From Impatiens glandulifera (Eukaryota > Streptophyta > Magnoliopsida > Ericales > Balsaminaceae): DNA of 64,000 bases. The notes beneath the pieces were generated by a model that searched no databases, was not told where the DNA came from, and saw nothing but the letters and a program-made list of their open reading frames with translations. The stretch is taken from the NCBI RefSeq assembly GCF_907164915.1, contig NC_061862.1:93513995-93577994 (forward strand). The letters are read 5' to 3'. Below, one piece after another: positions 49,501-64,000 of this stretch. The position numbers were made by a program, and so were the translations under genes. The first letter of the stretch is position 1. Each line of letters opens with the position of its first letter.

Positions 49501-49975
49501 TTCTAAACATCGGTTAGATTGTGTTTTCCCTTTACTTTTAAAAGTTGATTTTATTTGTTTCCCCATTTGACATGCAGAACAGACTTTATCTTTGACAAAT
49601 TTCATGTTAGGCATTCCTTGAACTAACTCTTTGGTACAGATGTAGTTTATGGTTTTGAAATTCAAGTGATTAAACCTTTTATGCCAAAGCAGTTTTGATC
49701 ATTCTTAGCTATCATGCAAACCGGGTTATCAACTTTAGTTTTCCAGTCTACTTTGTAAATGTTTTCTAACTTATTTCTGGTTAGTAAGGTGCGATCCTGT
49801 GGACTCTTAATTAAACATGCATGTTTATGAAATTTTCAGTGTATCCCACATCGCACATTTGATTAATACACAACAGATTAAAATACAAATTTTCAACAAA
49901 AAACACGTTATTTGTAATCAGGTTGCCATGGACAATCTTACGCTTGTCCATGGCTCTAACTTTATTACTGTACAT
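46590..49975 (-). pseudogene. pol: Antisense Copia pol pseudogene
   Basis: Minus strand. 49,975-49,670 carries the KIVHGNL and FNLL segments. 49,665-49,315 has [20 protein letters not shown] and HMDLFGLIRV. 49,266-48,583 has [23 protein letters not shown], the integrase C-terminal part. 48,417-48,142 and 48,106-47,477 carry RT with YVDDIIFGS. 47,439-46,600 carries RNase H with [10 protein letters not shown] and CDNTSAIEITYNP, interrupted by a solo LTR. The protease is absent. Several frameshifts and stops are present. It ends at LHSRT, about 50 codons short of the normal C-terminus. Confidence 0.88.
46970..47434. mobile_element. Solo LTR inserted in the antisense RNase H
   Basis: A 465-bp sequence begins TGTTACG, ends CCTAACA, and is flanked by a perfect 5-bp duplication GATTC (46,965-46,969 and 47,435-47,439). 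Removing it plus one duplication rejoins the RNase H reading (NAAKRI then LKYLKG). There is no second LTR or internal region, so it is a solo LTR from a family not otherwise seen here. Orientation is uncertain; a TATATAGG-like box lies at about 47,234. Confidence 0.85.
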
Positions 49976-49989
49976 AAACTTAAATGAAT

Positions 49990-50392
49990 AAACTTACTCC
50001 ACTCCAATAATATTTATTAAATATGTCTTTATCGATACGTTTGAAATGAATTATATCAACATTATTGATAAGTCTTAATTCTATATAATAATTGTTTATT
50101 TTATATTATCAACCAAGTTTTTGTCCATTATTGGCAATATATAATAATGTACACCTAATATCACAAAGATATTGCTAATTGTTCATGCAAAAAAATAAAA
50201 ATTTGTTGTTTTAAATATGAATACAAGTTTTTCTCATTTTTTTTCTTCTTTGATTGGTTTTTATGATTTTCATGATGAAAATTTTTGTTTCATAAAATTA
50301 GTTGACTCTAATTTTATAATATTTCATGGATAATTTTAAAAAAGAAATAACTTTTTTTACCGACTCAAAATTATATAAATGAATTTAGGTTA
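49990..50392 (+). repeat. Intra-unit direct repeat, unit-2 copy 1
   Basis: Counterpart of 15,122-15,522, and direct repeat of 52,092-52,490. Confidence 0.83.
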
Positions 50393-52091
50393 TGTAAAAT
50401 GTATCTTTCAAATGACCCAATTTATAATGTTGTGATTTTCAATCCTAATTAAGAATCATAAAATGAGTGTTTCTTATTGCATGGTGCAATAACAAACAAT
50501 GTAAAAACTTAAATTTGGCAAAACGATAACATCAAACCAAATTTCTAAAAATTTAAAATTTTGTAAAACAAATTTTTTTAACCCATGTGATTTTTGTATA
50601 ACATGTAATGTATCTAACTATCAATATTAATATTTATAACATTTAAAATTTTTTCAAAAAAAAAACGTTTAAACTTTATTTTAAAATAAATAATCATACT
50701 ATTCTATAGAACAGTACATATAAATTGATATACTAGTCTTTATGAACATTACGGAGAGGCGATTAAATCGATGGTCTCACTTATCATAAAGAGAAATATC
50801 ACCTTTAGTGCTAGTTTTGATAAATGAAGATGGTTTGTCTTTTCTTATAGAATAATCAATGTTCATTCATCCCAATTACAGAAGTACTCTCTTTCCACAC
50901 CTTATAATTATCACCTTTTAGTTCATTATAGGTTGAATAATTATAAATTATGAAGGCTCATTATATATGAGACCCCAAAATTATAATATCATGTTTACCA
51001 ATGTAAATAACATAATAATAATAAATCTAGCGACAAAAAACTTGTCTATGGGAGAGTTTTATTCAATTAGATTTAATTTAACAAATTATGTTTTAACATA
51101 AATCTAGCGATACAGACTTGTTTGTGGGCTAAAGTCTTATTCAATCAGATTTAAACACACACCCGTTTTTTATATTCCCTGTTGTCTCCATCCACAAATC
51201 TATTTATGTATTTTGTTCATTTATATCCTAAGAATCCTGAGTTTAATGTAGCTGAGTAAGAATATTCTACATAAAAAACATACTTAGTAGTGTATAAAAT
51301 ATGAATTTCAATATTTTCATGAACATAAAAAATAATTACTTAGTAGTACTTAAAATATATCACAACTTTTGCTGCTCTATTTTTATTCCATGTACCATCC
51401 TTTTTTATGCACTTTTTCAAATGTTTCAAAAATGGAAGGGTGTCTTCCAAGTTCCTTGGTCTATTGTAAAATATCAATTATGGTGTTAATAATAGTAATT
51501 TTAATCAATTAAATACAATTAAATTATATAAATACTTACCAATATTCTTTGATGTTCTACAATCGGGATTGAACCTCCATATTATTTGGCAACACCGTTT
51601 GTTGTGTATTTCTTTTGATTTCTTTGAATATTTGTGTACTTCTCGAAATACTTTTGGTCATCAATTTTTTTTTATTTGAGTCCAGTCTTCTATGGTAATG
51701 TGTAGGGGCTTTTTCAAAGATGTTTTGGCCCTAGTAAAAAAATTTATTATCTTCGCACTACCTTTCTTTTTAAAACTTATTCACATCCCATTCAAGATCC
51801 CGCTCAAATTTCTTCAAAGCAGTCATTTAAATTTGTTAAAGATCTTCAATAATTAATTGATAATAAAAATTAATTAGAATAAATACAATTAAACATATAA
51901 AGAATTGTGCCCACAAAATATTCTTAATATTTTTCAGAGACTTGATTCTAGTTCAAATATTCCCCTCTAATAACGAGTGATTATCCGATGCATGTATTCA
52001 AAATATCTGGAAAGAAGTTGCAACAACATATAAAAATTAAAAATAAAGTTATTTTATATTTCTAAATTACTATACACAACTTAAATGAATA
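50393..52091. other. Unit-2 spacer
   Basis: No gene. The first roughly 180 bp repeat the CP upstream segment (compare 60,935-61,105). The remainder parallels 15,721-17,223. Confidence 0.55.
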
Positions 52092-52490
52092 AACTTACTC
52101 CACTCCAATAATATTTATTAGATATGTCTTTATCGATACGTTTGAAATGAATTATATCAACATTATTGATAAGTCATAACTCTATATAATAATTGTTTAT
52201 TTTATATTATCAATCAAGTTTTTGTCCATTATTGGCCATATATAATAATGTACACCTAATATCACAAAGATATTGCTAATTGTTCATGCTAAAAATTAAA
52301 AATTTATTGTTTTAAATATGAATACAAGTTTTTCTCATTTCTTTTTTCTTCTTTGATTGATTTTTATGATGAAATTTTTTGTTTCAGTGAAATTAGTTGA
52401 CTCTAATTTTAATAATATTTCATGGATAATTTAAAGAAAGAAAAAACTTTTTTTACCGACTCAAAATTATATTAATGAATTTAGGTGATA
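52092..52490 (+). repeat. Intra-unit direct repeat, unit-2 copy 2
   Basis: Counterpart of 17,224-17,617. Confidence 0.83.
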
Positions 52491-53527
52491 AAAGATTTTA
52501 CCCATTCCATTTTATTAAATATACTTAGCCAACTAATATATATTTGTTAATTGATTTGTACCTTCACTCACTTATTCCAAAATGCAGAAACAATCCCGTC
52601 TCCACAATGGAGCAGAAAAGATATAGAAGAATAGTTGAAAGAAAAATAAACATGTTGAAGGATAAGGCTTACTTAACGAATATACATGAAAGTGAGACCC
52701 ACATGTTTGTTCATTTAAAAATAAATAGTTATATATAAACACAAGTTAAATTTCATGTAACCAAGTTTGAATTTAATATAAGAAAACTTTTCTAAAAACT
52801 ATGTCATTAGATAAAATTAAACAGAGAAGAATGTATGTATAATTTACCTTAAAATTATTACAATACTATTATTAGTTTTAAATTTCAAAAGATAACTAAA
52901 TATATTAAGTAATAATTTTTTTATACTGAAATTGTAGGAGGGTAAGAGCACAACTATCTCATTTGAGTTGATATGAATTATTAAGAGACTTTTAAAATTT
53001 TATAATACACTACACTTGTAAAATTGATTAATGTTTAACTCATTTAATAATTATATATTTATTAAAATAATGGTTAAAAGACAGGAAGTAGTTTAAAAAG
53101 AAAAAACATTCATAAAAATGGTAATAATGGTAATATAGTTAATAAATGAAGAGAGAAAGAAAGATAATATAAAATTTGAAAAGTTTAGATTAGGGGCTGA
53201 AAATGAGTTAAGATGCTATTAAGCTGCTCACCAGTACTCGGTCAAAGTTCAATTTGAGTTTGACTTTGATCGAGTTCGAGTCGAGCTCGAGCCGAATCGT
53301 TTAATATTTGAACCGAACTCAAACTTATATAATGTTTGTTCGATAACTTGTATAGATTTTTCGAGCCTCATGATATATATATATATTTAATATTAAAATT
53401 TAAAATTTAAAAGAATATATTTTTTGTCTCTCTTTTCAAAGTCCATATAGAAGGTCCACAATCTGTATTATTATATTATATTGTCCTCTAAAGCAAAAAC
53501 CCTAATTTATAATGTATCAATCTTATT
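52491..53527. other. Unit-2 spacer with empty insertion site
   Basis: No gene recognised. The run gtattattatattatattg near 53,465-53,490 is the unoccupied version of the 13.8-kb Copia target in unit 1. Confidence 0.7.
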
Positions 53528-54832
53528 TAGAGGTGTAAATAAGTTGAGCCGCTCGGTTAAAGTTCGATTTGAGTTCGGTTAATATCGAATTTGAGTCGAG
53601 CTCATGCCAGCTCGTTTATGATTCGAGTCAAATTCGAACTTAGGTAAGACTTGCTTGATAGCTCGACGAGCTTTTTTTAGTCTAATTATATAATTCTTTA
53701 TTTATTATATTATACTTTTTAATAAAAAAATTAAACATACCCCTAAGACTATCAATGAACTTATTGTTTATGTGACTGTCCCTATTCCTAGTCATCTCCT
53801 ATTCAGATCTATCAAACAATTATAGATAGAAGATTGGTTCTGTGAAGATTTTGATAGATGAAACTAGCTAGAAAAAAAATACTATAAAATTTTAAATTTT
53901 GGAATAGACTTTATATTAACAAAAATATTTATACATACCCTATAATATTATTTTTATTAATCATTATAAAAAAATATTATATTTATTTAATATAACATAA
54001 AATATAATAGGAGTGAGAAATATATCGAAAATATCGATTTTTTCAGTATGCCAAAAAAAGTAAAGTATGATACCGACACCTTATTGGTAAGGTAAAAGTA
54101 TGAGATTTTTAATATTTTGGTATATCAATATATACAAAAATAATATTTATAAATTAAAAAATATATATTATATAATATTTTAAAGGAAATAAGTAGATTT
54201 GATATTAATTTAATTATATAAACATATTTTTTTTAGAGAAATGATTAGGTGAGGGAATTTGGTGAGGGAATGACTTGGCATAATCTTATTTGCTGAAAAA
54301 ATCAAATAATTTCTCTCTTTTTTCTCTTTCCTCCCACTTTTACATTTTCCAACCAATGAAGGTGATGCCAAGTCATTCCCTTACCAAATTCCCTTACTCT
54401 ATCACTCCTCTTTTTTTTAAATCAAATTAAAATATAATTAAACTGTAATATTATTTAATATATGCAATTTCAACGTATTATATTTATTATAATATAGAAA
54501 ACTATTTTTATTTCACTATAAAGTGTTTTGTTTTTCAAAATAAACCTAATGGAGTGTAATATGTTTTCAAAATCATCTCAAATATAATACACGACTTCAA
54601 AGTATTCTTCTTGAGAAGACTCTCGAATTCTATTATGTTTTTTTAATTTAAGAAATTAATATATAAATATATTTAAATTCGAGCATTTCGAGTTGAACTC
54701 GAGCCTATGATTATATGATCGGGCTGAATTTGAGTTTAATATTGAAAGCTCGAGCCGAGCCAATAAAAAACGAGACGAGCCAAACTCGAGTAAGGGCTAG
54801 TTTGAGTTCGGCTCGGCTCGTTTACACTCCTA
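53528..54832. mobile_element. GAGCC-rich hAT-like non-autonomous element (unit 2)
   Basis: Paralogue of 32,444-33,607 with the same imperfect inverted ends (TAGAGGTGTAAAT and its counterpart at the right). It is longer mainly because of a MITE nested at 54,236-54,410. Confidence 0.6.
54236..54410. mobile_element. 175-bp Mutator-like MITE private to unit 2
   Basis: 46-bp inverted ends with about seven mismatches. The left begins GAGAAATGATTAGG, and the innermost shared part is GGGAATGACTTGGCAT. The flanks are 9-bp TTTTTTTTA copies (54,227-54,235 and 54,411-54,419). Unit 1 has a single uninterrupted T-run at about 33,185-33,192 instead. Long inverted ends with a 9-bp duplication suggest Mutator-type, although the T-rich target makes the duplication length slightly uncertain. 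Confidence 0.82.
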
Positions 54833-57800
54833 ATCATATCTTACATGACTCTTCATCACTTTTTTTCTTCTTTTTCCGTCTTCACCATTTCTTATTTTCT
54901 TCTTCTTCCGTCTTCACAATTTCTTTCACTTATTCACAATATGTTGATTCATTTTTTCATATTATCTCTTATTTATACTGCTTCTTGTATTCATTCACAA
55001 GAGACTATAGGTAAATTAAAATCTATTTTTACTTCTACTATAACTATTGTTTAGCTAGATAACTTTGATTTTTTTGTATTATTAGAAACTTATGTTTATA
55101 TGGATCGCTCATGGATGAAAATAGAAAAACATTATTATATATTTATATATTTATATATATATATATATATATTGATCAACTAATCAATAACAAAACATGT
55201 TTAAGGGAGAAAAATATTGAATAAATATATAAAACACTATTACATTTAATGATTTTCAATTTATATTAGGATTGGACTATGATAGAAAAAAGACTAGACA
55301 ATATTAGGGATATAATAATTAGTATATTATATATAATATTTAAATAGATAAAAAAAGGTTAATATATTATATATAATTAAAGTATATAATATATAGTATT
55401 GAAAGAGATAAAAAAAAAGATTAATATATTATGTATAATAAAAGATAAAAAAAAGTATTAGTATATATTTTATATACAATATGAAGAGATAAAAAAAAGT
55501 TTAGTGTAAATATTATATATAATATGTTTGAGAAAAAAAATGAATTTACAAGATTAATAATATATTATATAAAAAAGTTAATAGATTATTGCTCAAAATA
55601 AGTTAATAGATTTTGTTATATTTGCACCAAAATAATTTAAATATATATTATAATATTTAATAGAAAAATGTCAATTGTTTTTACGGTATCTACCTCCTAA
55701 AGTAAAAATTAAATTTTAGTTATTTGTTTTATTATGTATTATTTATATTAGTTATTTGTAAGCTTAAACATATCATATTACTTAATGCAGGTAGTTATAT
55801 TTGTTATGCTTGAAGAACATGATTTAAAAATTATTAATATATTAAATGTTTAAATAGTTTTATAGTTTTATATTTAATTTTGGAATTTTATGTTTTAGAA
55901 TATTGATTAATAATGGTGTTTTGATATTTTTGGACTAGTATTGTAAGCACTAAAAATCAACACTCTAATTTATAATATTAAAATAATTATTTTAAATTAT
56001 TTTTAAATATATAAGATCAAAATAATTAACTCCATGGCCAAAAACACATTTAAAATAATTAATTAGGATTAATTATTTTGTTAATTAATAAATTAATTAA
56101 AATTAAAATTAAAATAAACTTATTTGTTATGAATTTCTCTTTATTTGTTCTTAGGATGGAGGATAATGAATGAATTTAATGATTAAATAAAAAAAAAAGA
56201 GGATCAATCGATTAGAGATAATGATGAGAAGTCATTCCATGCGATGAGGGAAACATGTGAATTCAAATATACTCAACCAGTCATAGTGCAATATTTGTTT
56301 TTAATTAATTGATGTATTACATTCTAGTGACGCACCTAATGTTTAGAAACATTTCTTTAGACTCCCTATACATACTTTAGGCTACATACCATAGAAGACA
56401 CTTTTTCCTTATGTCACACATTCTTCCAATTCTTTTATATATATTTTTAATTTCCTATAAATCCATTTTGCATTACTTTCGAGTTTGTTTTTGTTTGAAT
56501 TAGTAAATTAATTGAAGATTAATCAAATTGAATTAATTTAAATATTCAATATATTCAAACTATTAATTCATTCAATAATAATCAAAATGTCAAATTTAAA
56601 AAAAATATCATTTTATAAATTTATGTTCTTGGGTTCTGGTTTACAAACAATGACTTAATAACATGTGTATGATTATATATTAAATAAATGAGAAAAGCTT
56701 TGATTTCTATAAATAATTGAGGTTATGATATGACTTTAATATTGTATTGTTCACAATGTATAATATATACTTGTATGCAAAATAAATAAATAAATCAACT
56801 TTGGTATATATTTGGGTTTATTATGTGTACTTGATGTAGTTCAAGTTAGGGGTGTTCAATATTTTGTTTGAACGGATATCCGGCCGAATTTGAGTTTATT
56901 GTATTTGAATAAATCGAATTTGAATTTGATTTTTAATTTTTGAATCAAATTTTAAACCAATTCAAATTCAAATACGATTTTCGAGTTGAAATTTCAACTC
57001 AATAAATCAAATCGAATTCATTTTTTATTATTTATTATAATTATATATTATATAATTTATTAAAGTTTGGTTAGAAACTGTACCCTTAGGGCCTGTTTGG
57101 CCAAAAAACTCATATATTCACAAATTTGCGGAGTCATAATTTTTAAAATACGTGTCCAAAAATTATGAAATTGATATATTTACGATCACAAAAATATTTC
57201 CAAATTTGACGTCGAATTTCATAATTTTCTGGATAATTTGATATTTTCGATATTTTTCATGATTTTATGAACTTTTTTTTTTACTTTATGCATGTTAATG
57301 ATTTTTTTAACATGTTTCCTACTTTTGTAGGATTTTACTTGTATGTATATATGATTTCCTTTATTGTATTTTATTTATGCTTATATATGTTTGTATGTAT
57401 GCTTGTATTATTGTTTGAACAAAAAATATAAGATTCACACAAATGTGCACAATCACTCTTAGAGTTAGGTTAAACAAGAAAAATAGAAAAACTAAAATGT
57501 AAAATGTAAAATATATTTTTAAAGGACAAAATTGTAATAATATAAGTTATCTTTGTAATGAGTGTCGTGGGACTTAACGTTTTTAGCCCTTTCCCACATA
57601 TAACCAAGCACCAAACTAATAAAAAGATCTCTAATTATTGCGTGAATACGCTTAAATTATTTTCCTAATTTTAAAAAATTAGGTGGTGACTCTATAGTCT
57701 TGAAGTTATCCTTAATTAATTTTTTTTAAAAACACCTATGTTAACATCTCATTAAATTCTCAATGTTAGATGGAATTCGACGAGAGGGTTGATTATGGGG

Positions 57801-59164
57801 TTACAATAAAGTTTAACTTTTATCGCTTTACTTTTTCGATATCACTTAAAAAATAAATTCTACACGTAAAAATAAATTAATAAGAGAAGATTAAACAATG
57901 TAAGATATAGAGCTAAGATGAGTAATTTCTATCGTGTATAGTTTCTAGCGACTCTGTTGTGAATATTTAATGTTTTGTTTCAAACACAATTTTGGAAATT
58001 TAGAAATCTATTTTACACAAAACTATATGCCGAGCAAATGTTGAAAGAGTGACCTTATAAAATAAAGGAATAGAGGAAGGGATTTGGAATTTGACCTCCA
58101 TACAAAAAAATATTTTGTTTTCTTAATGTGCATGAATTCTGGGACTCTAGTGTGAAGATAATATAAGGTATACGTCATTGGACAAATCCTATACATCTAT
58201 TTATTACGTTATAAGATTATCAATGAGGAATGATGATCTCCACCCGCTTTTGAGAAATTTTTATGTGATTTGTTCGTTGAGTATGAATGTAGAAAAAACC
58301 TATGTTAAACCTTTATTCCATTTCATAAATTCTCTACCATTAAAAATAAGGGATTTGTGATTAGCGGTGAGGGGTATGACCAATTAGAGCTCTCCTTACA
58401 TCGATGACATTTAGATTATCCTTGTCGGTAGCACCCCTCTCTCTTATTGTCATGGAAGTCATATAACAAAATTCCTACGTCATTTCTACTAGTCGTTGAA
58501 TCGCCGTGCCCGAACATTAAATCCACATCGTAATATTTTTTTTATTAGTTATCTGACTACGATATATGTAAATACGTGTATGAATATGGATATAAATAAG
58601 TTCTCATGAGTACATTCTATCCATTTAATAAACATGATTTTTTTTATAAAAATATAAAAACAATAAAAACAAAAAACATAACAAAATAAAAATATAAAAA
58701 GTCTAACTTAACGAGTTATTGTCTTTAATTCTTTATTACACAAATTCATTGATGTTAAAACGTTCGAACATTGACCATTCAGACTAAAAAAATAAATCTA
58801 TCAAGAAGAGGACATCATCCCGTGGACATCAAATAAGAGGAACATGTCAAAGACAAGGAAGCAAAACGACAAAGACTTAAATTTCCTTTAATGCTTTTAA
58901 AATTTAACTTTGATGTTGAGGGGTGTATGCGTTTGTAATTGTTTTTGATTTATCCACACACTTAAATAAAATGTAACTTCTTTTAATACACTCAATATTT
59001 TTATGAATGAAAAATGACTGTTTATTCTACGTTTAGGACATACATGTATATGAGTAACATGTACTACTCTTTCGGTTTACTCTTTAAACCATCTCGCCCT
59101 CTTTCGACGAATCTATTCACCATAGAAGCGTACTACATAATTGAGGAGACATCCAATAAACATT
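54833..59164. other. Unit-2 spacer
   Basis: No gene; paralogous to 33,608-37,970. Several small frames (54,715-55,014; 58,178-58,360) carry no recognised motif and are not consistently open in unit 1. Confidence 0.55.
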
Positions 59165-59790
59165 TAAGCATCGTACAACTCTAAATCCAATATCCTTCGT
59201 AGCGGTCTTTCTATTCTTCATTGACAAGCAAACGAACTACACTTAGCTCATAATTCATGACTCTGTAGAATTCCTTCTATCCATCGACGAATGAATGTGC
59301 TTCACTTATCTCAGAATCCACAATTCTTCTTAGAATTCTTTCGATTTCTTGTCGACGAACACACAAATATTGATCCACGACTTATTATAAAGCCTTTACT
59401 GTTATTCTTCTACGGAAATTCAACTTTGAATCCAAGATTCTTTATCCTTTATATCCCCATCAATGAATACACGTGTTTCATTCAATACGAAATTCATGAA
59501 TCTTCGTGAAAATCTTTCTATCCTCCATCAACAAACGCACGTGCGTCACTAACTTAGGGATCACGTCTCTTTTCAAGGATTCTTTTATCACTCGTTAATG
59601 AAAACACGCATGTCACTAACTTAGAGCTCACATCTCTTTTCAGAGATCTTTTATCCTTTGTCTATGAACGTGCGAATACCATTAAGTTTAGAATCTACGA
59701 CCATTCGTGGAATTCATTTTATCATTTTCTTGACGAACGCGTGAATTCACGACTCTTTGTGGTATTTCTTTATACACTTTGTCAACAAAT
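59165..59790. repeat. Degenerate ~65-bp minisatellite (unit 2)
   Basis: Counterpart of 37,973-38,600, with scattered substitutions and a few short deletions inside monomers. Confidence 0.75.
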
Positions 59791-62025
59791 TAACAACAAT
59801 GCTTATGTTATTTTCCATTTTTAGATAAAGATGTTGCAAACTAAGGCGATGTCGATGTTGTTACTTTTTCATTTCCTCCATATTTAGATATTGTGTGCTT
59901 GTGTCATGCCTTCAAAATCATCTTTAAATAATAAAATATATTGATATTGAAAGAGAGAAATATGTCAAATAATTTTATAATTAAAATATAAATAATATGA
60001 TAGAGATTACGAAATATTAAATATGATATTGTAATACGAAATTTAATAGACTTGAATCACCGACTAAACATAATTTACACCAAAAGGGGCTATCCCTTAA
60101 TGAGAATGAATTTAATTTGACTTGAAAACGAAATAAATTTATTAGTTAAAATAAGTTATAATCTAAATCTAAGAAACCCAACCTAGTTGAAATCTTAAGA
60201 GATCAATAATTTTAAATTAGTTATGAAGATGGTTTAAATTTCGGTCATAAAATAATAATTATTCATATTTGGAGTTATATTCTTAACTTTGTACCGTTTG
60301 AAATACTAACTATTTCAAATAAAAATAAATATATAAGAAAAAATTTCAAACAAAACTACATGTATAGAAAGCAATTTCAAACAAAATTATTTTTATGAAC
60401 ATATTTAAAACTCAGTTTTATGTATAGGGAACACTATATTTATTATCTCTTAACTAAAATTAGGTCCATAAAATTGGTTTGAGTTGAGATTTAAGTGGAT
60501 GAAATAAATTGTTGGTATAAATTTCAAATATAATGGAAGGGTATGAACAAACCAATATCTTGAATATGTCAATAATTTTAAAAAAGTTTAGCGAGTTAAA
60601 TTAAAAAATCAAAATAATTATTTAATACAATTAAAAAATTTAAAACAGTGTTGGTCTATGAGAGCAAAATATAATATTTAAGTTCCATAAAAATATATTA
60701 AATAAAAATAAGAGACTATAGAATTGTAGAGGTCGTGTTCATCTAATTTAAGTGGAAAAAAAACAGAATGAAGTTATTTCTTGAAAAATATCTTCTCATT
60801 TATAAAGGAATAAATTAGTAGCTTAAGGCCGATTTGTAAATTGGATTTTGTTAGAGTAATGTTCAAAAAGTTATTGATGTTTATGTGTAAACTAAAATTT
60901 CATTAAAAAATATTAGTTTATTCAGAACATTTTTTTATGTAAAATTTATCTTTCAAATGATCCAAATTTATAATATTGTGATTTCCAATCATAATCAAGA
61001 ATCATAAAAGGAGTGTTTCTTATTGCAGGGTGCAATAACAAATAATATTGTAAAAACTTAAATTTGGCAAAACAATAACAACATCAAACAAAATTTCTAT
61101 AAATTTAAAACTTTTTTGAATAAATTTTCTAAACCCATGTAACAAGATAATGTATCTAACTATCAATTATATTATTATTTATAAATGTTTATACTTTGTT
61201 TTAAAAAAATAATCCATTTAATAAAAAAAAACACTTATAAGTACAACAACAAAAATATACATATGAAAAAAAAGTTTATAAAGCAAAAATAAATTAAGAA
61301 ACATACTACAATTAATTAGTTTAAAGGTTTCAAGAAGAACACTAATGTCTTTACATAAATTCATAAGTTTTCGAATCCCATATCGGAAGACATTGTAAAT
61401 AATTCTTAAGAACATACTTTCATTGTTAAATGTTCTCCGATTTATTTTCAACTAGCTAGATAATACATTAAAAAATTATAGGGATATAAATATATCTTGT
61501 AAATAAGGTTTTTTTTAGTCATTCATCCCTATACCTATCTCAATAACTAATGTTAGTCTTCAACCTAACTTATTAGATTCCGGTAAAATTACATAATATA
61601 TTTGCGATATTGTGAGAATGTACATAATGTACAAGCATATGAGAATAGTATACAATCTCCTTGTAGGACATTCGACACTCGCTCAGATAATTTATTGTTA
61701 TTTGTATATTTTTTATATTTAAAAAATAATCCTAATAAATAAATAAACAGTAAAAACAATTAATAAAAAATTATCAAAAATTTAAATATCAAATAAAGTT
61801 TAATTTCTTTTATTCAACATTTTTTTTACTAAATGTCAAATCAGCATTTTAATTTTATTTTTGGTAATTATGATTGTTAAATTATAAGTAAATATTTAAT
61901 GATAATTATATTTAAAAAAAAATCAGGCCTATCCTAATAACTCAAATATAAATAAATAAAAAAACAATAAGAAGATAATTGAATAAAATATTCTCTTAAA
62001 TATTTAAATAATAAATATATTCATC
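59791..62025. other. CP-C upstream region
   Basis: No gene; AT-rich. 60,935-61,105 is the segment shared with 15,523-15,720 and 50,393-50,570. Confidence 0.55.
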
Positions 62026-62034
62026 TATAAAATA
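62026..62034 (+). promoter_or_regulatory. TATA box of CP-C
   Basis: TATAAAATA, 49 bp upstream of the CP-C ATG, identical to that of CP-B. Confidence 0.65.
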
Positions 62035-62074
62035 ATCCTCATTTCATCCTTTAGACTCGCACCATTAATTAAAC

Positions 62075-64000
<1,926 letters not shown>

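Larger units (their letters stand above)
44780..49975 (-). mobile_element. Old antisense relative of the 13.8-kb Copia (truncated)
   Basis: Minus-strand order from high to low coordinate is GAG-pre-integrase, integrase, RT, RNase H, accessory ORF-A-like and accessory ORF-B-like. This is the same order as in the plus-strand element at 18,623-32,387, with clear protein similarity throughout. LTRs, gag, protease and ORF-C are missing. The end of pol and the pol-ORF-A spacer are deleted (46,560-46,600), and a solo LTR interrupts RNase H. Frames are broken in many places, so it is inactive. Confidence 0.88.

Overview
The window is eukaryotic nuclear DNA from a flowering plant. The evidence is GT-AG introns in a papain-type protease gene, Copia retrotransposons primed by initiator tRNA-Met, a plant L1-type LINE, hAT and Mutator-like DNA elements, and very AT-rich spacers. 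A eudicot is likely; the species cannot be determined from the sequence alone. Only one host gene family is recognisable. Everything else is transposable elements, their debris, tandem repeats and AT-rich spacer.

The backbone is a segmental tandem duplication whose unit ends in an RD21-like cysteine protease (CP) gene. Unit 0 (about 5,790-14,410) is badly decayed. It has been split by a 5'-truncated LINE (6,289-10,387) and a LINE tail, and it carries the CP-A pseudogene, which is interrupted by a 1,165-bp hAT element. Unit 1 (14,411-42,900) ends in CP-B, which looks intact and has four exons encoding 371 aa. Unit 2 (about 49,275 to beyond the window end) ends in CP-C, a near-identical copy cut by the window edge. 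Units 1 and 2 align almost throughout, at an offset of about 34.87 kb before the large insertion and about 21.1 kb after it.

The most striking object is a 13.8-kb Copia element (18,623-32,387) inserted in unit 1. It has 1.2-kb LTRs, a TTATA target duplication, and a matching empty site in unit 2. It carries gag, an uninterrupted 1,091-codon pol and, in the usual 'env' position, three tandem related accessory ORFs of unknown function. Each ORF has its own TATA-like box 75-112 bp upstream of its ATG. The third also has E2F-like sites and is fused to a long coiled-coil, basic tail. An older antisense relative between units 1 and 2 (44,780-49,975) keeps the same pol, ORF-A, ORF-B order, so the accessory genes belong to this element family. 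The polypurine tract and first LTR bases are present three times at a 163-bp period before the 3' LTR.

Other elements are a Copia element with near-identical LTRs but a dead interior (722-5,038), a solo LTR (46,970-47,434), a 175-bp Mutator-like MITE present only in unit 2, GAGCC-rich hAT-like elements, a roughly 65-bp degenerate minisatellite shared by units 1 and 2, and a second degenerate tandem array at 43,400-44,770.
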